From: Marsupella aquatica
Taxonomy: Eukaryota; Marchantiophyta
Assembly (NCBI GenBank): GCA_973895155.1
Contig: OZ316892.1
Span: forward strand, 11,842,001 to 11,906,000
DNA length: 64,000 nt
Direction: 5' to 3'
Both the position numbers and the translations under genes were made by a program. Positions 34,488 to 47,400 of this stretch are shown here, piece by piece. A model generated the notes under the pieces. That model saw only the letters and a program-made list of their open reading frames with translations. It was not told the origin of the DNA and made no database searches. Numbering within the stretch: position 1 is the first letter of the stretch; each line of letters starts with the position of its first letter.

Positions 34488-34960
34488 TTCCGTACATTCA
34501 ATCGCGTCCCCCCACAGCGTTGCCTTCAATGTCACCAGATGTTTGTACAGAATGAAAAAGGAACGCCCACAGCGTTGTCTTCAATGTCACTAGATGATTG
34601 ACAAAACGGCTCAGGCAAATCGAGGATGGCAAACAGTAGCTCGGCTGCCCGACCACTTCGACGAGGGGAAAAGCACTCACGTTTGAATTGCTTCAGCAAG
34701 CCGTCGATACAGCTGCACCCATTTCAGCCCTCCCACCTCGCTGCCCTCTCCTATCCTCTGCTCTCACACTATGTCAACAGGAGGATCGCAGTCAGTGCAT
34801 CCGACCTCAAGCCTAATGACACACTCGATCGGATACTCGATTCCTCTGCAGATTTCTGTCGACGACGAGCTCAAAAGTCCCCTCGTCCACAAAGCAGGCA
34901 GCCCACCTCAGTTCGAGCTCAATCCGCAACGCACACCATATCAGAGTGCATGGCTAAACT

Positions 34961-37900
34961 CTTCGAATGGTGGAGTAACTCTCGAATATGAGCGACTGGG
35001 GTATCTTTGCAGCAAGGATCGCTGTGTACATTCAGCGTACATGCAGAAGCTTGAATGCTGTATCGGTGGACGTGAATTCTGTTCACCAGTACAAACTACC
35101 CAATTCTTTTTCAAGCATGCTTGTGAGACAGAACCGTTAGAATGTGTGTGACAGGTCGATTTGGACTGATCTCCCATGCGAAAGTGAAGAATGTGTGTGA
35201 CAGGTCGATTTGGACTGATCTCACATGCGAAAGTGAAGCCTGGAAGGAGAGGGGTTTGCTGTGAAGCCCCCATTTATTTTCGAAGCTGGAATGGAGTAAA
35301 CTCCTATTAAATTTTAGAGGAAAATGTGTAGATTCTAGTACAAGGAAAATATGTATTTTCGTACTCCCCAAATTTGGAAGAAGGGAAAAATACAATTTGA
35401 AGGATATCATTGTTTTATTAATAAAAGTTTGCTAAAATGAGATAGATAGATCAAGAACTAGAAACTGACTCAAAACATCAAAATCTGCTTGGATAGCACT
35501 CTCTACAGATTTGACCTGTAAGTTGTTCACTCATGCAAACTACTAAGTGTGTCCTTCATACAAGTGAAGCCTCCTTCCCAAAAATGTAAGTTGGTGCTCA
35601 TGCCTGAGTACTGAGGGCATTTTTCACAAAAGTGAAGCATCTGTTGGCAGCAAAATTGAAACTTTGTCATGTAGGACATTAGAGAACATGTTGGAAAATT
35701 TTGAACTGAAAAATGTATCCAAAAGTTGTTTAAATAAATGCACAAGTTTTCTGAAAACTAGCATTTCATAGTAGGTTGAGACACCTGGAAAAACTATTTG
35801 GGGCGTCCTTCTGAGAAAAGTGAAGTGCCGGTCACTTTCTATTCGGGAGTAGTTTTGATAAGATAGCCCGACAATGTGGTTTCTGTATGTAAAGTGAAAC
35901 CGTGTGTGTCGGGATGGGCAACACAAACCCCTCAGTCTATCTGGGCTTGACTTTTTCTCACATGCAATATGCCTTACACCACTTAGAAACCAAAAGAGGC
36001 AGGAAGTGAATTTGTAATAGTAAAAAAGGGGGATAATATCTAAACAGGCCAAACACATTATATTGGTCTCCTTACAAACTGAAATGGAGTGAATTAGATA
36101 CAGCCATTAAATACTTTGTTTGACTACTTAGAAACAATGGAAGTGAGGTCCAGATGGACCTCCATGTTGGACAGAGTGCTCCAGATGGCCACATTTTGGT
36201 GGTCCATGGGAATCTTGGGCTTATGACTGATTATAAGTGGTATCATAATTTTTAGTTTTTCACCTGCAAGACAACTACAGAGAAGGAGGAGAAGCCTAAT
36301 ATTTATTATTATTATAATGAAAATTAATCTAATAGAATGTACCCCTCTGCATTCCATGATGAATAACTCAACCGAAATGGCCAAAGACTCAGTGGCACTT
36401 TGATGGAAGTGTAGCTTACCTACTCCTCTAGTACATAGTCAAAACTAAAAAATATTTGAATTTATGAGCATCAAGTTATTACAATTAAACTTGTGGTACA
36501 TGGGGGCTTCAACAGACCAACTTTGTGGTCCATGGGAGCATCATTTTCTATAAACAATCCAAGGTCAAAAACAAAATATTTGGGGACATTAAATGATTCC
36601 AGATTCTCCTTTAGCCCAGGTACACTATCTTTAATAGCCCGGGTATAGTGTCGGCACAAACTACCCCAAAGGTCTTGTAAAGCCACCCTCGAAAGCAGCA
36701 GATTCCACTCATTCCACAGTCCGGATTTAATCTTAGAGGGACCCACTACTTGCCATATAGGATTGGTAGACATTGTACTTGCAGGGCTCTCTATTTGATT
36801 ATAAAGCCAAATGCAGCCCAGTCCAGATTTAATTATGAGATTGACTCACTACTTGCCCTCTAGGATTCGTAGACACCATACTTGCGCTATGCCTGATTTC
36901 TCATAATATCAAATGCAGTAGTGAGGGTCTAGATCTAATCTTAGAGGGCATGAAAAGGAGTTTCCCTTCATAAAAGGGTCCAGATGTAATCTTAGAGTGA
37001 ATGAAAGGAAGAAAATGTGTCCTGGACATATTATTAGGGAGTCTCAAAGCTTACCATGATGGCATTTGGTCATAAAAAACCAGGTCATAACTTTTTCACA
37101 AGATTGTGTAAAAGTTTTTTTTGTTTTTTCTTTCACCAGCCTCTATAGTAGCCTCTATAGTGACGCCTCTATGCGTGACTACTGGTTATGGCATAAGACC
37201 AATCCTTCACCTATTCTTGTGGCAAAAAGTTATGGACTATGAATTCTGTAGTCCAATCCTTATGGCAAAAAGTTGTCTCATCCTCTTTTGGCAAAAAGGT
37301 GTCTAATACTTATACTTATGGCAAAAAGTTATGGACTGTGAATTTTGTACTCCATAAGTTTTTGTGTCCCATAAGTGTTTTTATGACCCATAAGTAGACT
37401 TAAGGTACGTCAAATTGTCACCTTTGAGACACTGTATTGGGCTCTTCTACAGTAGTTTTCAGGAGCACCTTTTGGCATCCTTTAGGTCTGGAAGTCGAAT
37501 TCGGGGGAAGCGACACTCATGTCCTCGAGATCTCGGAACACATTGTGATTCGACTTTCTTCCGAGCTGTCGATGGTCGTCTGTGGTTCCGATTTCCGCTC
37601 TCAGTCTCAGTCTCAGTCGAAGTCGAAAGCACTTGGTATGTACCTCGACTTCGTTTCCTCCCTCTCGAGTCTCATGTTGCCTTTTCTTCCTGTGCTCATT
37701 TTGGTTCCTGCATTGTGCTCTCTCCTCTTCCTGGTCCGTGTGTAGCTCACTGTGGACCGCACTACAATGTCGCTACTCAGTCTCAGTTGAAGGTTTTGTT
37801 TGCTGTGTTATCCACTGCGGGCTTGATTGGGTTGTTCTAGTTTTCAAGAGCAATGTTAGGGTCAGTTTTTGGCGTTGTTTAGGTCTGGAAGTCGAATTCG

Positions 37901-38006
37901 AGGAGATTTGTAATGACTTAATGGTTCTTGAACAGGTCAATGGTGTCCTCGGATCAGACGCCCTTCAGTCAGGGAATGTGTTACAGGACTGCCCATAGCG
38001 CTTAGC
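34961..38006. other. Spacer with local tandem repeats
   Basis: No gene is supported. Local structure includes a 49-bp perfect-looking tandem duplication (35140-35188, 35189-35237), a ~105-bp two-and-a-half-copy array (36719-36990) and GGCAAAAAGTTATGGACT phrases near 37220 and 37320. Two related segments ending in TTTAGGTCTGGAAGTCGAATTCG (about 37438-37505 and 37828-37902) lie in the leader of the next gene. A (CAGTCT)n tract lies near 37600-37620. Confidence 0.5.
36719..36990. repeat. ~105-bp degenerate tandem array
   Basis: Units start GTCCGGATTTAATCTTAGAG (36719), GTCCAGATTTAATTATGAG (36819) and GTCTAGATCTAATCTTAGAG (36927), with a further partial start near 36979. The first two also share CACTACTTGCC, TAGGATT and GTAGACA blocks. 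Confidence 0.75.
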
Positions 38007-38030
38007 TTGCTGTCATTCCCCGGAAGGAGA

Positions 38031-38711
38031 ATGTCGGAGGACTTACCTGTGCAGGGCACAATTCTGTCGTCGTCGCCGTGCACAGCGAAGGATGCCGCGG
38101 CTCTGCTCGGGAAGTTCCTTCAAAGCGATTCTGTCCCTGAAACTGGGCTTCTCAGGGGTTATCTAGAAAGTGTGACGAGTTGTCTAGAGGAGTTTGCTTC
38201 TAGACAGCCTCGGAAACGTAAGGAGAAGAAGTCCAGGAAGGACAGAGAGGTCGATCGCCAGAGTACCGACGTTCAGGAGCACGCGACTACGTCTGGATTG
38301 AACGCCGAGGCTGTGACCTCTGAAGCGGAGCAACAGAATGGTTCTAAGAAAGGATCCGGGAAGAAGAGGAAAGGGCACGAGGTCGACGGGGAAGAAAATG
38401 AGCAGCATGTTAGTAGGAAAAAGCATTCAAAGAGGAAGGATGTTGGCCATGCCGTAGACAACGACGAGAACAGGTTTAAGAAAAAATCTCATAAGAAGAG
38501 GAAAGAGGGCGGTGTTGCTGTAGGAGACATTGAGCAAGCTGTGAACGATCAATCACTTTTTGTGAGAAATGATGGCGGTTTTCATTTAGACAATAACGAG
38601 CCTATTGGGAAAAAGAAACACCACAAGAAGAGGAAGGATAGGGAGCTGGACGTAGAAACAGACGAGATTGAGATCCGGGAGAAAAAGCGGAAGAAGCGAA
38701 TCGAGCAATAA
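38031..38711 (+). CDS. Lys-rich repetitive, probably nuclear/nucleolar protein
   Basis: The frame from ATG 38031 gives 226 aa; an ATG at 38007 would add eight. The first 60 residues (KDAAALLGKFLQSD, then GYLESVTSCLEEF) look like a small helical domain. The rest is highly charged, with a basic cluster (KKRKGHE, KKHSKRKD, KKSHKKRKE, KKKHHKKRKD, KKRKKR) recurring about every 30 residues, separated by acidic stretches. This is typical of nucleolar or chromatin-associated proteins with multiple nuclear-localisation signals. I do not recognise the family. A possible longer spliced form leaves this frame at a phase-0 donor (38652) and continues with exons 38774-38932 and 39026-39205 (see next entry). 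No neighbour hints at function. Confidence 0.65.
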   Translation: MSEDLPVQGTILSSSPCTAKDAAALLGKFLQSDSVPETGLLRGYLESVTSCLEEFASRQPRKRKEKKSRKDREVDRQSTDVQEHATTSGLNAEAVTSEAEQQNGSKKGSGKKRKGHEVDGEENEQHVSRKKHSKRKDVGHAVDNDENRFKKKSHKKRKEGGVAVGDIEQAVNDQSLFVRNDGGFHLDNNEPIGKKKHHKKRKDRELDVETDEIEIREKKRKKRIEQ

Positions 38712-38773
38712 AGAAACAGGGCCGTGTCAAATGGCTGTGTTTAATTTGAATTGATCAAAAGAAGGTTTTGCAG

Positions 38774-39205
38774 ACGTGGAGCTTCGTCAGCATCAGACTT
38801 GCTTCTGGGAAAAAACTTTTATTTTACATTGAGCATCCAGGTTTTTCCAAGATTGTCTCCACTATGGAACATCTGACAAACCAGTTGCAGACGCGTCATC
38901 GCTTAACGGTGGAAGAGGAGGACCGCAGAAGTGTGGGTAGAGCGGTTTTGGGAGATGATTCCTGAGATTATGGCACATTTGGTGTAGCGATTTCTTTTCG
39001 TATGCAGCATTGACCGATCTTCCAGCTGCTCCTTACTCTGGTGAAGATTGCACGGAGAGAGTTAGAAGAATTGGAGGCTAGGAGGCTGCAGAAACAATTG
39101 GCAGCCAGGAGGCAGCAGGATCCGAGAGGAGCAGTAGGAAGCAACAGGGGGCAGCAGCAACCGGGAGGGGCCAGACGACGCCAGGACCGAATTCGTTCTG
39201 TATGA
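38774..39205 (+). CDS. Possible downstream exons of the Lys-rich gene
   Basis: The segment 39026-39205 reads LLLTLVKIARRELEELEARR, then QKQLAARR and a Gly/Gln/Arg-rich tail ending at a TGA. This is unusually protein-like, being a charged coiled-coil. It is in the same frame as 38774-38932 (ending HRLTVEEEDRRS) if a 93-bp intron with donor GTGGGT (38933) and acceptor TTCCAG (39025) is removed. A phase-0 donor at 38652 could connect this to the Lys-rich frame, making 319 aa. The start of the 38774 exon is uncertain; an acceptor ending at about 38851 is an alternative. It could instead be 3' UTR. Confidence 0.35.
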
Positions 39206-41409
39206 GTGGATAAGGGTGTTTTAGAGTACGGCTTGGAGAACTTATTTCATTTGGGATGGTTCCGTTGTAAACCTTCTCCCAATGTAGGATTACTCATTTT
39301 GACTAGAATGACACAAATTGAGAGTGAACAAGCTTTACTTATGAACAGGAGACATGTTGGGATCCCATTTCTTTCAGCTGGTTCTAAGAGGAACTCATTA
39401 CGCGCACAGCAAAGTGAGTAAAGGAAACAAAAAAGGAAGAACGAGCTTGTTAAAGCAAGCTCTCTATGCTTCCAGAGTCTTCCCTTAAGTGTTCTGATGA
39501 GGCGCAGCAACTGCTGGGGGAATGAGGGCTGAGCGGGGGACCGAGGGCATTGAGTCACTTACATTAGTTTGGGTTCTCTAAGATTTCGTCAGCTAACTTG
39601 AAGTTTTCGTGTCAGTTTACGAGAACTAGAGAAATTCCCGGCTTCCTTTCTCTCCGGAGTTCATGCGATTCGTCTGTACTACGCATTGCGTCTGTGCCAT
39701 TGTGTCTTTGCCACGTCTAATACGTCGTACTGCATCGCTGCCATTGCGTCTTTGCAGTTGATTCTACGCAATGCCGGAAATCCCGCGGGACTCAAATGTG
39801 TGGGATTTACTGAATTAGTTGTGCTTGATGGCCAGTTCAGGCGGCTGACATTTGTTTAGTAGATGCAGCGATAGTCCTCTTCTTGGCTTAACTTTAGGTC
39901 AGTATTGTGATAACTGAAAATGGGTTTTGTGCGCAGTTGTCGCAGTATTATCAAAACCTTATTATCATAAACCATTTTGTTTAGCGCATTGAGACCACAG
40001 TTTTGGTCACGGGGCCTTGTTTCGTAGATCTTTGGGAGTTCTGTTTGACGATCCTCGTTGGCTTGGCAGATTCATATGCCACACTTTGTGTGCTGCAAGA
40101 ACTTACCTTATCACTGGAACTTACCTTCTCACAGGATGATTCTTAGAGGTAGATGGCAGAATCTTAATGGTTCAAACAAGTCGTAGGCTCTTTTACATTG
40201 CTCCGGTAATACGATTAAAGCAGTTAAAAGAAAACATTGGCGCAAAGAATAACTAATTTTAAAATATTGCTGAGTGCAATAAAGTTCGTTGTATGTGAAG
40301 CAAGTTTCCTCTAAAGACAAACAAGACTAGGTCTAGAGGGTTTGCGAACAGTTATTTGCAACCTAGACCCCGAATGCATCACAAGCGAAAAAATTTCACC
40401 TGCCAACACATAACACAAAGTATACCCTACACGAGCGAAAGGGTATTTTCCTCAAGGAAGTCGATTCCATGAAAATCAAAATGTTTGTAAAAAATTGAGA
40501 CCTCTAAATAGGAAGCATGAACGTCACTCATTGCTACGATAAGGATTGCCAACCATCTTATCCTGTGCATACATTGGTACATGCTTCGACTTGCGCTGGG
40601 GCAGCTCAAAGCTATGGGGACCAAGGAGCACTATCCAACTATCTCTGCATTTTGCCTACATGACATTGACACGTTGACCTGTACAGCGCATTGCCCAGCA
40701 GTATCAACTCTTGCCTCAAAGAAGACAGCCTACGAAATGACGGGCTGCCCTGGATGAATCCAATATGACGGAAAGCTTGTGATAAAGTTCTTTGTTAATT
40801 CGAAAAGATATCCCGTAAAGGATTCCAATATTTAGCTGCAGATTTCGAGCTAGAACATCTCATTGTCCTTCGACAATGTTTTGGAACAATAAATCCACGA
40901 ATTAGATCCTAAATAGTTGCTATTTTACAAAAACTCAAGCTGACCTGAAGATATTTTGAGGTGTGCTTTCTAAGAGACAAAATTTCGATTCACTGAAAAA
41001 CAGGAGTTCTCCAGAGAGGTACTTCCGTTTTATCTGCACAGAGCCCATAATGAAGCCTTGCTCCTTAAGCTGCCCTGGAATACAAAATAGATGAAGATCT
41101 ATGCCTCAGTTCGCACAGGTGCCAGCAGAAAGAATTAGAAGAAAAGAAATCGCTGTCATCCAAAATAGTGGCTGATGGGTAAGAAACAAACCACCACGTG
41201 GCACATGACTGCAGCAACCAATGCCGCATACGAGAAAAGCTTTCTTAATGTTGTGCTGAACTGTACATTTTAAGTATCTGATTATATGAACGTCTTTTCT
41301 GGGAAGTTACGGACGTAATGACCCCACTTCCATGCAGTCATCTTATACTACAATTTTGGGGTTAGGAGGTTTTCATGGTTAAATATTTGACTATTTGACT
41401 AAGGTTCGT
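39206..41409. other. Spacer between convergent genes
   Basis: No gene was seen. There is a loose repetition of GCGTCT-TGCCA phrases near 39680-39770. The right part should contain the 3' UTR of the minus-strand EDR2-like gene. Confidence 0.45.
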
Positions 41410-44400
41410 TTAGTCAGCTGCGGCTGAAACTGCTTTATTAATATCCAAATAAGTCAGTCTGCACGTTCCCAGAAGATGCTCTGGCAGCTCCTCCTCCGTG
41501 TCGGCCTACAAGACGAAAGTACCGCAGAGTTCAAACAAACAGACAGATCGTTAATCGTACTGGTATTGAAGAAACTTCGAGCGCATCAAAACTCTTGCTT
41601 TAAGCAGTTCCAATCGTACAACATCAATGGTCAACTAAACCACAAACTTCTTACTTATAATTGACATCTGAAATCTGAAATCTTTAAGCGGCCGAAAGGA
41701 ATCTCCAGAAATGATTATAAGAGAATGAGACCCACCTGTATAAGAAAAGCCATCTCAATTACCAGCTTGCTTAGATATCCAATAACGAGATTCACCACTC
41801 CCTTTGCGACAGAAGAAGATCCGATGTCGACATCCAGCTGTAGTGAGGCATACAGGCAAAGGGTAATTTAAATCACAAAACCCGTTGTGAATCAAATGCT
41901 GGCATACGATATCATCAATTCACATTATCCAAGCCATCTGTAAATAAACAATAGTGTGCACTAACGATTCGAAGGTAATGAGCAACTGAAGTCATCAGAG
42001 AAATTGTACAACACCTCAATGTAATTCCTCCCGGTGTGATAGTTGATAGTGAGTGCCTGTCCAATAAGACAAGCTGTTTTCCCAACACTTTGTTTCACAA
42101 TCCAAGAACCCTGAAACGGTGGTACCACTAAAACTAGTAAGTTCTCAGAAGGATTTCCTAGAGTCAGGCAACCTAATAGAAAAGGTCAGAGGCCCCCCAT
42201 GTTGGAAGTATCCATCAAACTTCAAAACCCCAGGTCACAAAACAAATAGTCCTATAGGTATCATTAGCTGTTAAGTTTGAAAAGACGCATACCTTAGCTA
42301 TGTGGGGGATGAGTTTAAATCGAGAATTTCTAAACCGATCATCACCATTCACAAATTTTTCTAACAGGGGATCCTCTTCTAGCCGCTTGAACGTCATGTA
42401 ATATAATGACAATGAATGAGTCGTTCCACCCGGAACCTGCCAAATAGACACATAACGTGACGGTACCAATAAATGAGAAGTCAAAACGTAGGTAACAATG
42501 GTGATCGGATGGTAACATCCTCCAAGACATTCAAATTGAGCCCCCAAAAAATAAAAAATTCTATGAACACCAGACCTATTCATCTTTAGCCACAGACATT
42601 TCTTAATATGTAGGAGAAAGTCTTCATTACTCACTTGCAGGTTGATGATGAAGAAATATGGCAGGCGACTAGTGGAGTTCCTCTGCATGGCAATCACGTG
42701 AAGTATCAATAATCGCCTTAACTGGACTCCAAAAGCTTTCTTCACTACAACAAGTTTACTGAAAACGTCACCTATGACATCATAAAAACTGGATTTCGAG
42801 TGAATATCAATCACGGTATACCACAATAAAGCTACCAATGGACACAATAGACCAAAATCTTACACAACCGATGATGCAAAATCAAACCAAACAAAATGTA
42901 AGGAGTCGATGAGAAACTTCTTTACCTGAAATCTTGTGGTTAGTATTTGGACAAGGTTACTAGGCCGACAAGCAAGATGATCCTCCCGTTTATCGGACTT
43001 TAACCAGTCAGCTGCAATAAATTGCATCCAAGGCTCCCGTGCCTTCATCTGCATCGTAAAAGCAATTAGCTTTCAAATCCGGAGAACCAGATCATCAGCA
43101 TCGATCCTCACAACTCGTTGAGGTCAAACAATTTACTCCCCTCCCACTAAGGCCTCCACACCAACAATCCCGTTTCCTACCGTGTACGCTGAAAAAGATT
43201 ATCAGTCTACCTTAAGGTTGTCTTGTAAATACTTTTTGCCTCGAATAAGGAAGGTCTCCGCATCAGCGTTTTCCCAGCAGCTGCTGGGCATGGCCTCTGA
43301 ACCCTTAGGGAGTGAACCCTCTTTGCTAAGTGTTTCTGCTTCAATTTCGTTTATTCCACTCTCAGGTTGATTCTTCTTTTGTACTGATCACATCATCAGG
43401 AAAGGATTGTTGGACAAGAAGGTTAGCGTGCTTGGCCCATGCATCTTGCAACCAAGACCCTGATAACCGTACAACAAACTCTGTTAAGACTTAGAAAATA
43501 TTTGCAAGGAAATCCATACCTCGAAAAAGCCTAACAATAAGCGTTCGGACAAAAATTTCACATCCCATTAAATAGACCATACTATAAACAAGACTGACTC
43601 TAATTTCCTGCAAAATCCCAGAAAGTTGTCACACAACCATCGCTCTATCCAAAATAAATGACCCCCTGACGATAAGTATGTGGCCATGAAGAATTCATAA
43701 ATAGAATTTGAAACTTACAATTCATAAATAGAATTTGAAACTTACAAGGAGGTGAATTGATCAGCGAGGGTACCATACCATCACTGATCCATGTCACCGG
43801 AATGGCAAAAAACAAACTTGTGACAAGCCTTACTACTGCAGAAACAGAAAACAAGACCACACCTGTATTTGCAAGCTCGTGCAATCGTTTCACTATAGTA
43901 GCAGCTGTAGAAAGCTTTGGAGCTCTAGGAGACTGCATGACCAACTCAACAGCGAGAATTTTTGTTAGAAAAGATCTGTATTGTAAAAATCGAATATGTG
44001 TTCACGATAGGATTCACAAATTGTCCGACCATACCGAGATTCACAAATTCATGGTTTTAAGAATATCCCAGGTCAGATTTCTTTGGTCTCTAGCCACGTC
44101 ACCCGTTATTGGACTGCCAGAGAGCAATCCAACTAAAACAATGACTGTAAAGATGATTAAAGTACGTCTCTAACACTAGAGACTGCACGTATGTGTTCCC
44201 AAGGTTATATTGAAAATTATGCCAAGGCATACCTTCAATTTTTCATCATCGTCATCCAAGGTCCCCTCTGCCTCCTTTGACTGTCTTAGAGACCCAGCGT
44301 CAGCAGAATCCCACCACGAGGCCTCTTCTTGAACGTCATAAAACTCGTCTCCATCTCCAAGCTGTAGGAAAGTTCTGTCTGCAGTTCCAACTCCATCTTG

Positions 44401-47400
44401 CGAGTCTAACCCCTCCAGCGACTTCTGATGTGCAACGGTCGCGTCGTCTGCTTTCTTTCCTTGCACAATAGTAGCAACTACCCCATTGCTAGTTGCAGCA
44501 TCCGCCAAACTCTTTAATGAATCTGAGGTCCCTAAAGAGTTTACAATCAGAGCAGCTGGTCTGGCTTTGTATACCTCTCGTATGGCTGCAGTTCAAACGG
44601 TAACGTCTCCTCAATGATGGATTTTCGTGAGACCTTCCCACTATTGCAACCCTTAGCTACTCTAAAATTTATCAAGTTTAATCAAGTGCAAACCAAATCA
44701 AACCGGATTCTTAAGTAGGAACCAAGAATCTGAAGGAAAAAATAGTCATCAAGTCACCTGCTATGCGCTCTAGAACCCGGAGAGTCACTTCTTGTTCTGA
44801 ACTGGGCTGAAAACACGTTTGCCAGACTTTCCAATCGGCTGTTATCATGTGCCTTACAAGTGACCTACATTGGGGCCCCTGGGGTCCAAGGGGTGCTATC
44901 ACGTACCCACCACCTGGTGAAAAACCGTCCTCGTCAGCGTTTCTTTGCCTCGTGCATCATGGCACAAAGGTATCCATTTTACAGCTGAATTCTATGAAAC
45001 AGAAATTAGCCTATCTGCAAGAAATCCTAGTCACAGAGAAAGTGAATTATTGTGTATAGATACTTACTCTTTAGCTTAGCCCGCACAAACCCACGTCGTG
45101 GAGGGCATTTATCATGTTTTACTGACCGATAAAGTATCACTGCAGATGTTATACGATGAGTACAATTAGCACACATCTATGAAAAACAATAACCAGTTTA
45201 GCCAACGAATCAGTTCAAACGCCTCTAGAAAGACAGCAGCATGTTTCAAACTTTTGTAAACACTTTAAGAAAGAAATGTACCATATGAGCCATCATCCTC
45301 ACGCCTCCAGTAGCGAAGGAGTACCAGGTCTCTAGGCTTCATTCGCCTGCAAGATCCCCATGAAAACTTAAAATCTGGGTCACAGAATTTGCAAAACTGT
45401 CGACCTGAACACTATCTGAACAACCAACCTGGCGCGATCCAAAGCTTTGAATTAATTGGCAGAATCACATAGGTTATTCAAACGATTCTCTTCGAAAAAT
45501 GGAAGACGGGTAATGATCCCTAATATTCTCGGGGGAATTCTAATATCCACACGACGATATATTACTGCACTGCACTACCTAGGATAAATGGCCCGACCGC
45601 TACCCTATGTAACTCTAGCTCAGAGGCCATATGTGAGGCTACTGCAAAAGTAGAAGGCTCTGTTATTCCTTAATTTTTCAGAGATTATTTTGGACGAAGA
45701 AGATCTGAGGCCAAGACATATACTTTAACAGTAAAGAAAAGGAGGTACAGAAAGGCCGCAGCAAGCGAAGAGTCGACGAAGGAAGCTTCTAAAGTAAAAT
45801 GTGATAATAGTGCTGACAGGCTTAAGCAGCTACGATGCCACACAAAATCTCCGTGCCCTCAAGCTGCGTGAGACTATATTTTAATAAGAGACCATTTGCA
45901 TTTATGTGCACTACTACAGAAGTCGACAGAGCACTTCCAAGGACAGAATTTTTTTACATAGAGAAAAAGCTTTACGTGGACAACCGGACTATGCTTATGA
46001 CTGCTCTAAGATCTAGCTTTGCATTTTGAAAAGCTTTCACTTGCTTAACATACCAGGGCATCCAATTGGAGTGAAATTGTTTGTGAATGATGTCTGTATG
46101 TCCATCAATATGCTCGATGACCTTGCCCTTCAGATAACAAAAATCCCATCTGTAGCGAGAACAACGTATTAAAGGTGTAAAAAGTTAACAAACTCCCTAA
46201 AATATCCAACGTCATAACAATAGACTTTCACTTACTCATGTCGCGAAGCTCCCAAAGCCATTGCTGTCTCGAATATAGCCTCACAGGACGCATGCACAAC
46301 ACCAACTGCCATCAAGGCCGGTTGATCCTCCTTGAAAACCTGCAATAGAGAAAACAGAGTGGAACATTAGGCCTGGGACGAACTTCTTCACACCAGACGA
46401 GACCTTCAACGAGTGGAAATGGTCTTTATTTTACCATGTTTTTCAATCCAAACCCTGGATTATCTGTTGTCTCCATGAACAGACGCAAACCTGTCAACAA
46501 GCAGTGACACTAAGTCAGAATGCAGAATTAGAAGACTTTGGAGCACATATCCAGAGTTGCAAAACCACAGGGTACGGTTAATCTAAGTAACTGAGTACGC
46601 TACAGTTTCTTCCACCAAAGCCTTACCATTTTTACAGCCAATTATCCTCCATGGTGAAGTTGCAACAACATCTGGTGAACCGTCCTTGAAGGACAATGCT
46701 CCTGTCCAGTCAGGTACAGCTGTTGACAAGATGGAAAGGGGAACAAAGGCCCACATTTGTCAGTTTGTGCCTTCAAACAAGTACGTTCTTTCGCTCCATA
46801 GGATTGAAAATTACGTGATAAGACATTTTGCAGCTCCCACCCACTGACAGGTCAGATGCGAGCCATTTCTGGCCCGAGAACCCAGGACAAAGAAGTGTCT
46901 CAGTCGACAACAACTTCAAAGATATCAAACGCCGCCATTAAAGAAGCATCTTGAAAGGAGACTACCAAGTGATGTACCGCTGCCCCACAAGGCACTTGAT
47001 CTTGGGACTTTTACGGACGTTTTAATCGACTGAGATACAACGAACCACAGAACTAAGCAAAGGATAGCCAGCTCTCATACCTGCAGCTTCGTCTACTTGA
47101 TAGGATTCCAGGCCCAAAGATGGATAGCTGATTAGCCCCGAACCACCTCTTTTCCTGGTAAGAGGATTGGACAGAGATGATCAGAACATAGGTACAAGGA
47201 TTCCCAAATAATTAGGATTGAAAAGGGATGACCAGAACATAGCTACATGGATTCCCAAATAACTTGGATTCGAAAGTGATGACCAGAACATAGCTACATG
47301 GATAGTACATGCAAGCCGCCTGCTTCCATATGGTAGCCATAATTCTCTAAATTCCAAAATAATCATAATTCTCTAAATTCCAGAATTCCCTAAAATAATG

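Larger units (their letters stand above)
30420..34960. repeat. ~2.55-kb tandem segmental duplication containing the two F-box genes
   Basis: The two copies run about 30420-32380 and 32950-34960. Homology covers the 3' flank (for example ATATGAGCCGTTAGATATACG in both), the whole coding region and about 450 bp of 5' flank (for example CATTTCAGCCCTCCCACCTC in both). Gene-to-gene offset is 2562 bp at the starts and 2532 bp at the stops. The interval between the copies (32390-32950) contains its own degenerate repeats and a telomeric tract. Confidence 0.95.

Noticed and set aside
42215-42847. 210-codon minus-strand open frame taken as one exon
   Set aside because: It reads through two real introns; homology and GT-AG sites show it is two exons (42682-42635 and 42436-42293) plus intron.
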